DNA from: Desulforhabdus sp. TSK
GTDB taxonomy: Bacteria; Desulfobacterota; Syntrophobacteria; Syntrophobacterales; Syntrophobacteraceae
Assembly: GCF_022836495.1 (NCBI RefSeq)
Contig: NZ_BQXM01000021.1
Span: 17,945-81,944 of the forward strand
Direction of reading: 5' to 3'
Length of the DNA stretch: 64,000 bases
The position numbers and the translations under genes are program-made. The number at the start of each line of letters is the position of its first letter. Position 1 is the stretch's first letter. A model generated the notes under the pieces. It saw only the letters and a list, made by a program, of their open reading frames with translations, searched no databases and was not told where the DNA came from. Shown in pieces: positions 25,637 through 35,657 of this stretch.

Positions 25637-27310
25637 TCATCCGCGCAGGAACGCCTTGATCTGCTCTGTGACCTGCTGGTCGGTGTAAGAATTGATGGAC
25701 AGAGCATGTTGATAGCATGTAGCGGCACAAACACCGCAGCCTTTGCATGCCACCGGGATGACCTTCACTTTACGGCCCTTTTCCGTGTGCTGGATTTCCA
25801 GTGCGCCGTAGGGGCAGAGGGCCACGCAGAGTCCGCATCCCCGGCAGGCATCCTCGTCCACGAGGGTGGAGACGATGGGCTCCGCCGTCATGACTCCCTT
25901 GGAAAGGGGAATGGATGCACGGGAGGCGGCGCCGAGGGCTTGGGAGATGGCTTCCCTTGCTGTCGCCGGATAATGGGCGTTGCCGCAGAGGTAGATACCG
26001 TCCGTGGCGAAATCGAGGGGTTTGAGCTTCACGTGCCCCTCCAGGAAGAACTTGTTCTCGTCCAGGGTGACGCGCAGCAGCTTGGAAATGGTTTCGTTGT
26101 CCTCCCCGGCGATGAGGGGGGTGGAAAGGACCACCAAATCCTGGGGAAGCGCCAGCTCCCTGCCCAGGAGATGGTGCTGGACCATGACCTTGTCCGATTC
26201 CACTCGGGGCGGATGGTTCGGATCGTACTTGATGAAGAGGACGCCCAGCTCCTTGGCCTTCTGGAACAGCGCCTCGTTTTCCATGCCGTAGGCCTGGATG
26301 TCTCTGTAGAGAATACGCACGCCGGTGGAAGGGCTCAGCTCCTTGATGGCGATGGCGTTCTTGATGGCCACCATACAGCAGATCCGGGAGCAGTATTTGC
26401 GCTCTTCGTTGCGTGCTCCCACACACTGGATCATGACCACGTTTTGGGCACTGAAGGTACCGGCCTTGAACCGCTCTTCCAGTTCGAGCTGATTGATGAC
26501 CGTTTTCCCGTCGTAGCCGTACATACCCGTGGGCTGCAGCACCTGGGCGCCGGTGGCGACAACGATGACGCCCACGTCAAAGTTCTCCTCGCCGTCAGCG
26601 GTCCTGGCGAAGACATTGAAATGGCCGATGTACCCTGCGACGGCATCGACCTCGGCGGAGGTCAAAAGGTGAATTTTCGGATGTTTTTTGACCAGCTCCG
26701 CCTGCTGATTCGCAAAAGTGGCCGCATCCATGTCGGAGGGCGCCAGCTTGTCGAGTCGAAGCAGGAGTCCCCCCAATTGGGGCGATTTTTCCACCAGGGT
26801 GGTTTCATACCCGCGGTTGGCAAGGGCCAGAGCGGCTGTCATTCCGCTGATGCCTCCCCCGATGACGAGGGCGTTGGGGTTCATCTGGGACTGGATGGGC
26901 TCCTGCGGCTCGAGCAGGGCTGCCTTGGCCACACCCATGCGGATGAGATCCTTGGCCTTGTCTGTTCCCCGCTCTCTTTCCTGCATGTGCACCCAGGAAC
27001 ATTGGTCCCGAATGTTCACCATTTCAAAGAGATACGGATTGAGTCCCCCCTCACCGCACGTCCCGCGGAAAAGGGGCTCGTGGGTGCGGGGTGTGCACGA
27101 AGCCACGACGACGCGATTCAGATTTTCCTTGCCGATGGCATCCTTGATTTCGTTGATGCCGGATTCAGAACAGGTATAAAGGTTTTCCTTGACGTACACG
27201 ACATTGGGCAGGGTCTTGGCGTATTCAGCCAGCTCCTTCACGTCCAGGTAGCCGGCGATGTTGCTGCCGCAGTCGCAAACAAAGACTCCGATGCGAATTT
27301 TATCAGCCAA
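25637..27310 (-). CDS. hdrA: HdrA-like flavoprotein, carboxyl-half type
   Basis: 557 aa, corresponding to the second half of the fused HdrA at 30707-33925. The parts are an amino domain with IGVFVCDCGSNIAGYLDV, an FAD motif (ALVIGGGISGMTAALAL), an Fe-S motif CVGARNEERKYCSRICC, and two ferredoxin motifs at the end (CRGCGLCVALCP and CKGCGVCAATC). HdrA is the flavin subunit of heterodisulfide reductase-type complexes and is the site of electron bifurcation. The gene starts 96 bp after the N-half gene. It holds no UGA codon. Confidence 0.88.
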   Translation of the reverse strand: MADKIRIGVFVCDCGSNIAGYLDVKELAEYAKTLPNVVYVKENLYTCSESGINEIKDAIGKENLNRVVVASCTPRTHEPLFRGTCGEGGLNPYLFEMVNIRDQCSWVHMQERERGTDKAKDLIRMGVAKAALLEPQEPIQSQMNPNALVIGGGISGMTAALALANRGYETTLVEKSPQLGGLLLRLDKLAPSDMDAATFANQQAELVKKHPKIHLLTSAEVDAVAGYIGHFNVFARTADGEENFDVGVIVVATGAQVLQPTGMYGYDGKTVINQLELEERFKAGTFSAQNVVMIQCVGARNEERKYCSRICCMVAIKNAIAIKELSPSTGVRILYRDIQAYGMENEALFQKAKELGVLFIKYDPNHPPRVESDKVMVQHHLLGRELALPQDLVVLSTPLIAGEDNETISKLLRVTLDENKFFLEGHVKLKPLDFATDGIYLCGNAHYPATAREAISQALGAASRASIPLSKGVMTAEPIVSTLVDEDACRGCGLCVALCPYGALEIQHTEKGRKVKVIPVACKGCGVCAATCYQHALSINSYTDQQVTEQIKAFLRG

Positions 27311-27406
27311 TTGAGCACCTCATGATGAAGTGAAAGGCCAGAAGCCGGGAAGAGGGAAGGCCGCTCAGGGCACGACCCTCCTCCGCTTGCCGCTTGCATT
27401 TCGAGA

Positions 27407-28954
27407 TTATCCCACCGCTTTCTGCTTCTCGACGGTTGCCAGCGGGGCAACGACCTCGGCCGCCCGGGCCGCAGCGCTGCTCGCCTGAGCCACTGACTCG
27501 GGAATATCCATGGGCCCCTGGGCGCAGCCACAGGTGAAGATGCCGGGCCGCGTCGTGTTCAGAGGAGCCAGGGGATGTGTTTTAAAAAATCCGTTGCTCT
27601 CCAGTTCCACACCGAAAAGCTCCGCAACCTTCGCGGTCCCTTCCGTGGGAACACATGCGGTGGCAAGGACCACCATATCGAAGGTTTCATGCTCAACCTT
27701 CTGCGTCGTGGTGGACTCATACCAGACAATGGGGTTGTTCGCTTCATCCTCGGTGATTTCCGCGACGCGTCCACGCACGTACTTGATATTGGCCTGCTTG
27801 CCGCCGCGGAGCTTGTATTCCTCGAAGCCTCGCCCGACTGCCCGGAGATCCATGCAGAAGATGGAAGAATTCACCGCATTGTCGTGCTCGTTGGCGATCA
27901 TGGCCTCTTTCACGGAATGCATGCAGCAATAGGAAGAGCAGAAACGATTGAACCTGAAGTCACGCGAGCCAACGCACTGGATGAAGGCGAGCTTCTTGGC
28001 CGTTTGAACGGCTGCGGTCTTCTTCTGGAGTGTCGCGACGCGCTCTTCGAGGGCCGCGAGCTTTTCCGCCGCCTGAGCCCACTGGATGAGCTCGTCGTCA
28101 ACCGCTGCGCTCCCGCTTTTCACCGCCGCCACAACGTCGGCCGAAGTCTTCCCGTGCTTGTCTTCCAGGGACTTCACCTGCCGGGCGAGCTTCTTGACCT
28201 CTTTTTCGCCTTCTTCCAGGTCCTTTTCCATGAGAAGGTCGGAAGGACGATCCAGGTGCCCCGCCGTGGGGCCGCTGGCGCTCAGGAGACGTTCGAATTC
28301 CAGCGCCGTGACGACATTGTTGATGGTTGTATACCCGTATTCGGGGATGACGGACGGGTCGAAAACGTCGTAACCGGTGGCCAGGATGATGGCCCCCGCC
28401 TCGATCTCGATGATGGCGTCCTTCTGGTCGAAATCGATGGCCTTGGCCTGGCAGACTTTGGCACAGACGCCGCATTTCTTTCCCTGTCCCAGCTGACGGC
28501 ATTCAGGGGCGTCGATGGTAAAGACAGACGGAATCCCCTGGGGAAAATACTTGTAAATGGCCTTGCGCTTCCCCATGCCGGCGTTGTAGGCGTCCACCAC
28601 CATGGTGGGGCATTTTTCCGCACAGGAGCCGCAGCCGGTGCACAGGTCTTGATTGACATAGCGGGCTTTCTTTCGGATGGTTGCCTTGAAAGCCCCAACT
28701 TCGCCGCTCACTTGCTCCACATCGCTGTAGGCAAGGAGATTGATGCGGGGATGTCGACCGACATCCAGCAGCTTGGGCGAGAGAATTCAGATGGCACAGT
28801 CGTTTGTGGGAAAGGTTTTGTCCAGCTGCGCCATCTTGCCGCCGATGCTGGGGAGCCTTTCGACCATATGCACCTGGATACCCATTTCGGCCAGGTCCAG
28901 GGCAGCTTGAATCCCGGCGATTCCTCCGCCGATTACCATTACGTCGTTGCTCAC
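27407..28954 (-). CDS. hdrA: HdrA-like flavoprotein, amino-half type; selenoprotein (Sec56)
   Basis: 515 aa with GTG start at 28954 behind AAAGAGGTGCATT. The UGA at 28789-28787 sits in NDCAI-Sec-ILSPKL, where other HdrA proteins have cysteine. Before it is the FAD-binding [18 protein letters not shown]. After it come [29 protein letters not shown] and [18 protein letters not shown]. Without Sec readthrough the gene would appear as a headless frame beginning near 28720. It equals the first half of the fused HdrA, so in this part of the operon HdrA is split in two genes. Selenocysteine in HdrA is known from methanogens and some sulfate reducers. Confidence 0.88.
28749..28789 (-). promoter_or_regulatory. 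UGA codon and candidate bacterial SECIS, split hdrA
   Basis: UGA at 28789-28787. After 20 bases comes a perfect 7-bp hairpin, GGAUGUC-GGUC-GACAUCC (28766-28749), with the loop starting GG. The UGA-to-loop distance is 27 bases. This is one of the two cleanest of the four candidates. Confidence 0.8.
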
Positions 28955-29023
28955 AATGCACCTCTTTCGGATTGGGAACCATTCATCAAATCATGGAAGA
29001 CACCAAAGACCGTCTGCAAGGGC

Positions 29024-30151
29024 TCATGCCTCCATGGTTTCAGCGATAAGGGTTGTCAGGTCCTTGATCTGCAAAGGCAGATCGATGTTGCTCAGGGCGC
29101 AGCTCAAATGGATCTGGCATTTGGGGCAGGCCGTGATGAGTGTGTCGGCTCCCGTTGCTGCAGCTTCTTTCAGACGTTCCACCTGGATTTGCTTGGACCC
29201 GGTGGAGCAGTTGGCCCATCCGCTGGTTCCACAGCACACCGCATTTTCCCTGTTGCGCTCCATTTCCACGAAGTGGCTGTCGGCAACCTGCTTGAGGATA
29301 TTGCGGGGACCTTCGAAGATTCTGGCCATACGCCCCAAACGGCAGGGATCATGATAGGTGTAGACCCCGCTCCCGTTGCGGAGCTTCAATGCACCCTCGG
29401 AGACCAGGCGCTCCGCCATGTCGTAAAACTGGATGAGCTCGAAGTCCAATTCCCCGACGTATTGCGGATAGTGATGCTTGAACGTGTAATAGCCTTCCGG
29501 GCAGTTGAAAACCACCCGCTTGGCTCCCGAGCGGCGAATCAGGTCCACATTGTGCTGAGCCAGCTTCTGAAAGACTTCCGGTTTGCCGTTCCACAGCATG
29601 TCGTGGCCGCAGCAGGCTTCCTCGTCGGAGACCACAGGTTCGATACCCGCTGCATTGAGGATCTTGATGACCTGGCGGCTGGTGGTGAGACTGTCCACAC
29701 CGATGTCCCGAAAGATGACGTCAAAATAGGGCATGCACCCCACAAAGAAGAAGGTATCCCCTTTTTCGGCCACTTTCCCTGCTTCATGAGCCCAGCCCGT
29801 CTTCTTCTGATGGATGCCCTGGGTCTGGAGCTCCATGATGGTCTGGAGCATCCCGTGGTGAGCCAGGAGCGGAGTCGTACCGGCTTTGAAGGCTTCTTCC
29901 CGCAGGGCGCGCATGAATTCGGGAAAATTGATGTTCGTCGGACAACGTTCGAAACAGCGCCCGCATGTCAGGCAGGACCAGAGCTCACGGTCGTGCAGGA
30001 GCTCATCGCCCAGCTCAAGCAAGGCCTTTTCCACAATGATGCGGGGTGAAAAGCTGGGCTGCACCCGTGATACCGGACAGCTCCCGGTACAGACCCCGCA
30101 GTCGAGACAATAGAATGTCTGATACTTTTTGACGGCTTCTTCTATGTTCAT
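29024..30151 (-). CDS. HdrB/HdrD-like Fe-S subunit
   Basis: 375 aa. The amino end has two ferredoxin-type motifs (CLDCGVCTGSCP and CLTCGRCFERCP), like HdrC. Two CCG domains follow: GCMPYF...CCGHD, and HDPCRLGR...CCGTSGW...CPKCQ, like HdrB. It is thus an HdrC-HdrB fusion of the HdrD/GlpC type that would reduce a disulfide or similar substrate through a noncubane cluster. Its ATG overlaps the stop of mvhD (ATGA), so the two are translationally coupled. The substrate (a DsrC-type trisulfide or another disulfide) cannot be told. Confidence 0.87.
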   Translation of the reverse strand: MNIEEAVKKYQTFYCLDCGVCTGSCPVSRVQPSFSPRIIVEKALLELGDELLHDRELWSCLTCGRCFERCPTNINFPEFMRALREEAFKAGTTPLLAHHGMLQTIMELQTQGIHQKKTGWAHEAGKVAEKGDTFFFVGCMPYFDVIFRDIGVDSLTTSRQVIKILNAAGIEPVVSDEEACCGHDMLWNGKPEVFQKLAQHNVDLIRRSGAKRVVFNCPEGYYTFKHHYPQYVGELDFELIQFYDMAERLVSEGALKLRNGSGVYTYHDPCRLGRMARIFEGPRNILKQVADSHFVEMERNRENAVCCGTSGWANCSTGSKQIQVERLKEAAATGADTLITACPKCQIHLSCALSNIDLPLQIKDLTTLIAETMEA

Positions 30152-30567
30152 GCTGCGACTCCAAGGGGGGATTTCCCGAGCGTTTTGATCTTATCGGTGA
30201 AAGAGGTGACAATTTCGGCAAAGCGACCGCCTTCGGCCGATGAAATCCATTGCAGCTCCAGACGTTCATTGTCGATGCCCATGAGGCGCATCAGTTCGCG
30301 GGTCATCTCCACCATACGGCCTGCCTTTTCATTACCGTCCAGGTAATGACAGTCGCCGATGTGTCAGCCGGCCACCAGCACACCGTCTGCTCCCATTTGA
30401 AAGGACTTGAGGATGAAATCCGGAGAAACGCGTCCGGAGCACATGACTCGAATCACTCGAATGTTGGGAGGATATTGCAGTCGACTGACTCCTGCCAGGT
30501 CCGCACCGGCGTAGGCGCACCAGTTGCAGCAAAAGGCAATGATTTTGGGTTCAAACTCCGTACTCAT
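30148..30567 (-). CDS. mvhD: MvhD-type subunit; selenoprotein (Sec68)
   Basis: 139 aa with the UGA at 30366-30364 read as selenocysteine, giving [19 protein letters not shown], where the family has GCHxGDCHY. The first motif [14 protein letters not shown] is all cysteine. The length then equals ordinary MvhD (about 140 aa) and the reading frame ends four bases into the next gene (ATGA). Stopping at UGA would leave a 67-residue protein missing its second cluster ligands. The subunit passes electrons between HdrA and its partner. In the long paralogue the Sec sits in the other motif. Confidence 0.88.
30329..30366 (-). promoter_or_regulatory. UGA codon and candidate bacterial SECIS, short mvhD
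   Basis: UGA at 30366-30364. After 14 bases comes UCAUUACC-UGGAC-GGUAAUGA (30349-30329), a perfect 8-bp stem with a 5-base loop containing GG. The UGA-to-loop distance is 22 bases. The stem is strong although the frame is coding, which is what selection for a SECIS would give. Confidence 0.82.
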
Positions 30568-30706
30568 AATGTCTCTTCCTCATCTATTTTCGCAGATTAT
30601 GACCATGTCCCATGGCTAAGCTACGCAAGGGGTCTCCTGGGAGAGGCCGCCCGAGGCTGTTGGCACATCCTGTTATCCGCCCCGGGCATTCCTCTTCGGA
30701 GCGACT

Positions 30707-33700
30707 TTATTGGCAAAGGGCCGCTTCCACCATGCTGAGCACTTCGCGGTCGTTGAAGTGGCGGATGGCGGCAGCTCCCGTCGGGCAGGCTACGGCACAG
30801 GCTCCGCAGCCTTTGCAGAGCGCCTCCTGAATGTGCGAGACGCTGACATCCCCCTCGCCGATCTGAACCAGCTGGGGTGCACCGTACGGGCAAACCTCCA
30901 CGCATTTGCCGCAGCCCCGGCACATGCTCTCTTCCACGTTGGCCACGACGCCTTCGACTTCGATGCTCTTGCGGGAGAGAATCGTGGCAGCCCGCGCTGC
31001 AGCCGCCTGGGCCTGCGCCACGCTCTCGTCGATGGACTTGGGATAGTGAGCCAGACCGCAGACAAAGAGCCCGTCCGTGGCGAAATCGACGGGGCGGAGC
31101 TTCATGTGCACTTCCAGGAAGAACTTGTCCTGGCTCAGGGGCACCTTGAAGAGCTGACCCAGTTCCTCCGCGCCCCGTGTTTCGATGGCGCTCGCCAAGG
31201 TCACGAAATCGGGAGTCAGGGTAATGGGGCGCTGGAGGACGTGGTCCAGGACGGTGACGCGGAGTGGCCCGCCCCCGTTTTCCTCGACGACCGGCTTGTG
31301 CTCCAGGTCGTAGCGAATGAAAATAACGCCCCGCTTGCGCGCCTCCTTGTAGAGATCTTCCCGTTCCCCGTAGGTGCGGATATCGCGATAGAGGATGTAG
31401 ACATCCATCTCCGGATTGCGCTCTTTGAGCTCCACCGCCCTCTGGACGGAGAACGTGCAGCAGATTCTGCTGCAGTGAGGCCGGTCGGGCTCACGGGACC
31501 CCACGCACTGGATGAAGACCGCACTCTGAGCCTGTTTCACGACGTCGGTGTCCCACGCCTCTTCCAGTTCGTGCCAGCGGAAAACCCGTGGATTCTTGCC
31601 GTACAGGTATTCTTCCGGCTTGATGGAATGGGCTCCCGTAGCCAGGATAGTGACGCCATGGTCGATGTTTTTCTGCTCGCCGTTGGAGTTGATGGTCGTC
31701 GAGAAGTTGCCCACGTAGCCCGCGGCCTGGGTCACCTTGGATCCCAGGTGCACCTGGATGGAAGGATGGCTGGTCACTTCCCGGCTGAGCTCCTCCATGA
31801 AGGCGGGCACATCTTCGTTTTTCCAGGTGCGGTGGATTTTCAAGCCGTGGCCGCCCAACCGGTCCTTTTCCTCGACGATGTGAGCCCGAAAACCCTGCTT
31901 GGCCAGAGTCAGGGCGGTCACCATGCCGGCAATGCCTCCACCCACTACGAGCGCCGACTGGTTCACGGGCACCGAGGGCATGGGGAGCGGTTCGATGAGA
32001 GCCGCCCGGGAGACGCCCATACGAACCAGGTCCTTGGCTTTCTCCGTGGCTTTGCCGGGCTCGGATGCATGCACCCACGAGCACTGGTCGCGGATATTGG
32101 CCTGTTCAAAGAGGTACTTGTTGAGGGAGCTGTTGCGGAGGGTTTCCTGGAACAGGGGCTCGTGAGTGCGGGGTGAGCATGCGGCCACCACGACCCGGTT
32201 GAGGTTCTGTTCCTCGATGACCTTCACCAGCTTGTCCTGAGCGTCCTGGGAGCAGGAGAAAAGGTTTTCCTGCACATAGACGACGTTGGGAAGGGATTTG
32301 GCGTATTCCACGACTTCAGGAACCCGCACGACGCTGGAAATGTTGACGCCGCAGTTGCACACGAAGACACCGATGCGCGGCGGTTCCGCGCTGACGTCAC
32401 GCTCCTGAGGGAAGGTCTTTTCCTTGACCAGGGTGTTGCGAGCGGATGCCAGACGGCTCGCCGCCGCGCCCGCCGCCGCCGAAGCTTCCATCACCGCCAG
32501 GGGAATATCCTTGGGGCCCTGCAGAACGCCGCAGGCATAGACGCCGGGGCGGGAAGTCGCCACCGGTGTGAAGCTGTTCGTCGCTGCAAAATGGTAATGA
32601 TCGAGCTCGACCTGGAGCTTTTCAGCAAGCGACCGCACCTCGGGGGAGGACTCCAATCCAACCGAGAGTACCACCATGTCGAACTCTTCTTCCATCATAT
32701 TTCCGGTTTCGCTGGCAAAAGTGATGCGGAGATTCCCTGTGTCGCCCACGGGGTCGATGCTGTGAACGCGGGAGCGAATGAACCGCACACCGTTGTCTTT
32801 AGCCCGGTTGTAGTACTGTTCGAATTCCTTCCCGTAGGTCCGCATGTCCATGTAGAAAATAGCCGCATCCAGGTCGCCTTTGGCGTGCTCCCGGGCGATG
32901 ACGGCTTCCTTGATGGCGTACATGCAGCAGACACCGGAACAGTAGCCGTTGTCGCAGTGGTTGATGTCCCTGGACCCCACGCACTGCAGCCATGCGATCT
33001 TCTTGGGCTCATGAGCGCCGGCCATTTTGGTGCTCAAGGCTTCCAGCTGGGACTGCAGGAGCTGCAGCTTTTCCTGACTTTCGGGAACGGGCTTGCCCTC
33101 TTTTTCCTCCTGCTGTTTGGCCTGCCGTTCCGCTTTCTGCAGTTCTTTTTCCGCGGCGGCGATCTCGTCTTTCAAGGACATTTCGGAAGGCCGCATGAGA
33201 TGACCCGCCGTCGGGCCTCCGGCACTCAGGAGGCGCTCGAATTCCATGGCCGTCACCACATTGGGGTGGTTCGCGTAAGCGTAAGTGTCGAATGAGCTCG
33301 GGTCGAAGGCCTGAAATCCCGTGGCGAGAATCACTGCGCCGACGTTCAGGTCCAGAACCTGCTCTTTCTGATCATAACTGACGGCATCGGCAGGGCAGAC
33401 CTTGGCGCATATCCCGCACTTTTTGCCGTGTCCCAACTGACGGCAGTTTTCCGCATCGATGGCATAACCCGAGGGGATGGCCTGTGCATAATATTTGAAA
33501 ATGGCTTTGCGTTTCCCGAGTCCCGCATTGTAGGCATCGATGACGACTGTGGGGCACTTTTCAGCGCAGGCTCCACAGGAGATGCATTTGTCCAGATCCA
33601 CGTACCGGGGCTTCTGGAGAACTTTCGCCTGAAAATTGCCCTCTTCACCGCCGAGGCTTTCCAACTGGGAATTGGTGAGAAGGTTGATGTTAAGGTGCCG

Positions 33701-33925
33701 GCCGACCTCGACCAGCTTGGGGGAGATGATTCACATGGCGCATTCGTTGGTGGGAAAAGTCTTATCCAGTTGGGACATGCCGCCGCCAATGGCCGGACCT
33801 TTTTCCAGAAGATGCACGTAATAACCTGAATTGGCCAGGTCCAGGGCCGCTTGCATTCCGGCGATTCCTCCACCGATGACCAGGACCGAACCGATGGTGC
33901 TACTGCCTAGCTCTTTGGTCGTCAT
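30707..33925 (-). CDS. hdrA: Fused double-length HdrA; selenoprotein (Sec65)
   Basis: 1072 aa, reading the UGA at 33733-33731 as selenocysteine in [18 protein letters not shown]. The first half (to about 510) has [42 protein letters not shown] and [10 protein letters not shown]...GVCC. The second half restarts with [16 protein letters not shown], has [17 protein letters not shown] and [17 protein letters not shown], and ends in two ferredoxin motifs ([24 protein letters not shown]). It is the first gene of the operon. Without readthrough it would look like a 64-residue peptide followed by a 985-residue frame. Confidence 0.9.
33697..33733 (-). promoter_or_regulatory. UGA codon and candidate bacterial SECIS, fused hdrA
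   Basis: UGA at 33733-33731. After 14 bases comes GCUGGUC-GAGGUC-GGCCGGC (33716-33697), a 7-bp stem including two U-G pairs, with a 6-base loop beginning with G. The UGA-to-loop distance is 21 bases. An alternative weaker stem GAGGU/ACCUU overlaps it. Confidence 0.65.
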
Positions 33926-34454
33926 AGTTCCTCCCGAGCAAAGTTGATTTCGAGGCGAAAGGCGGTTCCTGAAACCCCGGCCTGACCCTCATTCTAGCTC
34001 TCGCATTCCAATAACCCGTGCTGCCAATAGGTTTGAAAACCAGATTTTCAGTATGTCTGTTGATACGATGCTGACAGTGTGGAAATCCAGGGAAGCAAAG
34101 GGAATCTCCCCAGGGAAATGACCAATTCTGTCGGCTACAGGAACAGTGCGCAATGGAATATTCTATATGAACGTGAAAGAATGATCAACATTTCCGATTT
34201 TACATGAAATGAAATCTGTTGCAATAGGCATGAAATCTCTCCAGGCTGATTTTTCAGCCGCCCACCGCACCCGTTGAAAATCCGTGCCCGTCGATTTACA
34301 CTCCCCCGACGGCGGCAGTTCTGAAGGTTCTTAGTGCTTGCATCGGAAGAGTACTCTCACATATAGTATTTTGAAGGGCTGATAGACCCTTCAGTCAATG
34401 AGCGCAAGCCTGACAGGCTCCACAAAAATTCAATGAGGCTATGGAGGAACGGAA
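33926..34454. other. Divergent promoter region hdrA / aminotransferase
   Basis: 529 bp between the first gene of the Hdr operon and the plus-strand aminotransferase. AT-richer than its surroundings near 34140-34220. No small gene or named repeat is seen; both promoters should lie here. Confidence 0.45.
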
Positions 34455-35645
34455 ATGGCGGTGGCAAAGAAAATGCTCCAGTTTATGGAGAGCGGGTCCT
34501 GGATCCGTAAGATGTTTGAAGAAGGCGCCCGACTTAAAAAGATCCACGGCGAAGACAAAGTGTTTGATTTCAGCCTGGGGAATCCCAATGTGCCGCCACC
34601 CGAAGTCGTCAAGCAGAAGCTCCTGGAAATTTTGAACAAGGATGAGCCAAACCTGCACGCGTATATGCCCAATGCGGGACTCCTCGGGACGCGCTCCGCC
34701 CTGTCTGCGTATCTGTCCGGCGAATATGGCGTCGCCATCGAGTCTCAGCACCTCGTCGTCACCTGCGGCGCAGCGGGCGCTCTCAACATTGTCTTTAAAT
34801 CGCTTCTGGATCCGGGGGACGAGATCCTCTCCCCAACGCCTTATTTCGTGGAATACGCTTTCTACGCCGACAACCATGGAGGGGTGCTGAAGACGGTGCC
34901 CGTCCGGGAGGACTTCACCCTCGATCTGGAAGGCATGGCAGAAGCCATAGGCCCCAAAACCAAGATCATCCTCATCAACTCCCCCAATAACCCCACGGGG
35001 CAGATTTATTCCGAGTCATCCCTCCAGCAACTGGGGGAAATCATGTCCCGCAAGAGCCGGGAATATGGCCACGCCATCTACCTGGTCTCGGATGAGCCCT
35101 ATCGTAAAATCGTCTACGACGGCACCCCTGTCCCCTCCATTTTTCAAGCTTATACCAACAGCCTCGTTGTGACGTCCTATTCCAAGGACCTCTCCCTTCC
35201 CGGGGAGAGAATCGGTTTTGTGGCGGTTTCTCCCCAGGCTGACGATGCGCCGAATCTCATCAATGCTCTCTCCCTGGCCAACCGCATCCTGGGATTTGTA
35301 AACGCTCCCAGTCTCATGCAAAGAGCCATTGCGGATCTTCAGGGAATTTGCGTGGACGTGGGAATCTACAAGCGCAAACGGGATCTGCTGGCGGAAGGTC
35401 TTCTCCAGGCGGGTTACCAGTTGACCGTTCCCCCCGGAGCCTTTTACCTTTTCCCCAGGAGTCCATTGAAAGACGATGTGCAGTTCGTTAAACTCCTTCA
35501 GGAAGAAAATGTTCTCGTCGTGCCGGGAAGCGGTTTCGGAGGACCCGGTCATTTCCGAATTGCCTACTGTGTGGATGATCGCACCATTGAGAATTCCCTG
35601 CCTGCTTTTCGGAGGGCTCTGGTGCGGGCACGGGACGCATCCTGA
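34455..35645 (+). CDS. Class I/II PLP-dependent aminotransferase
   Basis: 396 aa, full length for fold type I aminotransferases. It shows NSPNNPTG for substrate and cofactor contact, a DEPYRKIVYDG block with the cofactor Asp and Tyr, SYSKDLSLPGERIGF with the Schiff-base lysine, and the closing arginine motif FRIAYCVD. It transfers an amino group between an amino acid and a 2-oxo acid. Aspartate/aromatic or alanine type is most likely, but specificity is not readable. The SPOR protein gene follows 12 bp later and may be co-transcribed. Confidence 0.88.
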   Translation: MAVAKKMLQFMESGSWIRKMFEEGARLKKIHGEDKVFDFSLGNPNVPPPEVVKQKLLEILNKDEPNLHAYMPNAGLLGTRSALSAYLSGEYGVAIESQHLVVTCGAAGALNIVFKSLLDPGDEILSPTPYFVEYAFYADNHGGVLKTVPVREDFTLDLEGMAEAIGPKTKIILINSPNNPTGQIYSESSLQQLGEIMSRKSREYGHAIYLVSDEPYRKIVYDGTPVPSIFQAYTNSLVVTSYSKDLSLPGERIGFVAVSPQADDAPNLINALSLANRILGFVNAPSLMQRAIADLQGICVDVGIYKRKRDLLAEGLLQAGYQLTVPPGAFYLFPRSPLKDDVQFVKLLQEENVLVVPGSGFGGPGHFRIAYCVDDRTIENSLPAFRRALVRARDAS

Positions 35646-35657
35646 GGAGTGGCGCTC

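Noticed and set aside
27575..30049. An 824-codon open frame on the plus strand opposite the Hdr operon
   Set aside because: It is the antisense shadow of strongly coding hdr genes. Its translation is His/Asp/Gly-rich with no domain, and the minus-strand genes have clear families and motifs.
30707..33925. Reading the fused hdrA as a pseudogene broken by a stop codon
   Set aside because: The stop is UGA at a conserved Cys position, the frame continues intact for over 1000 residues, and three sibling genes show the same arrangement with hairpins.
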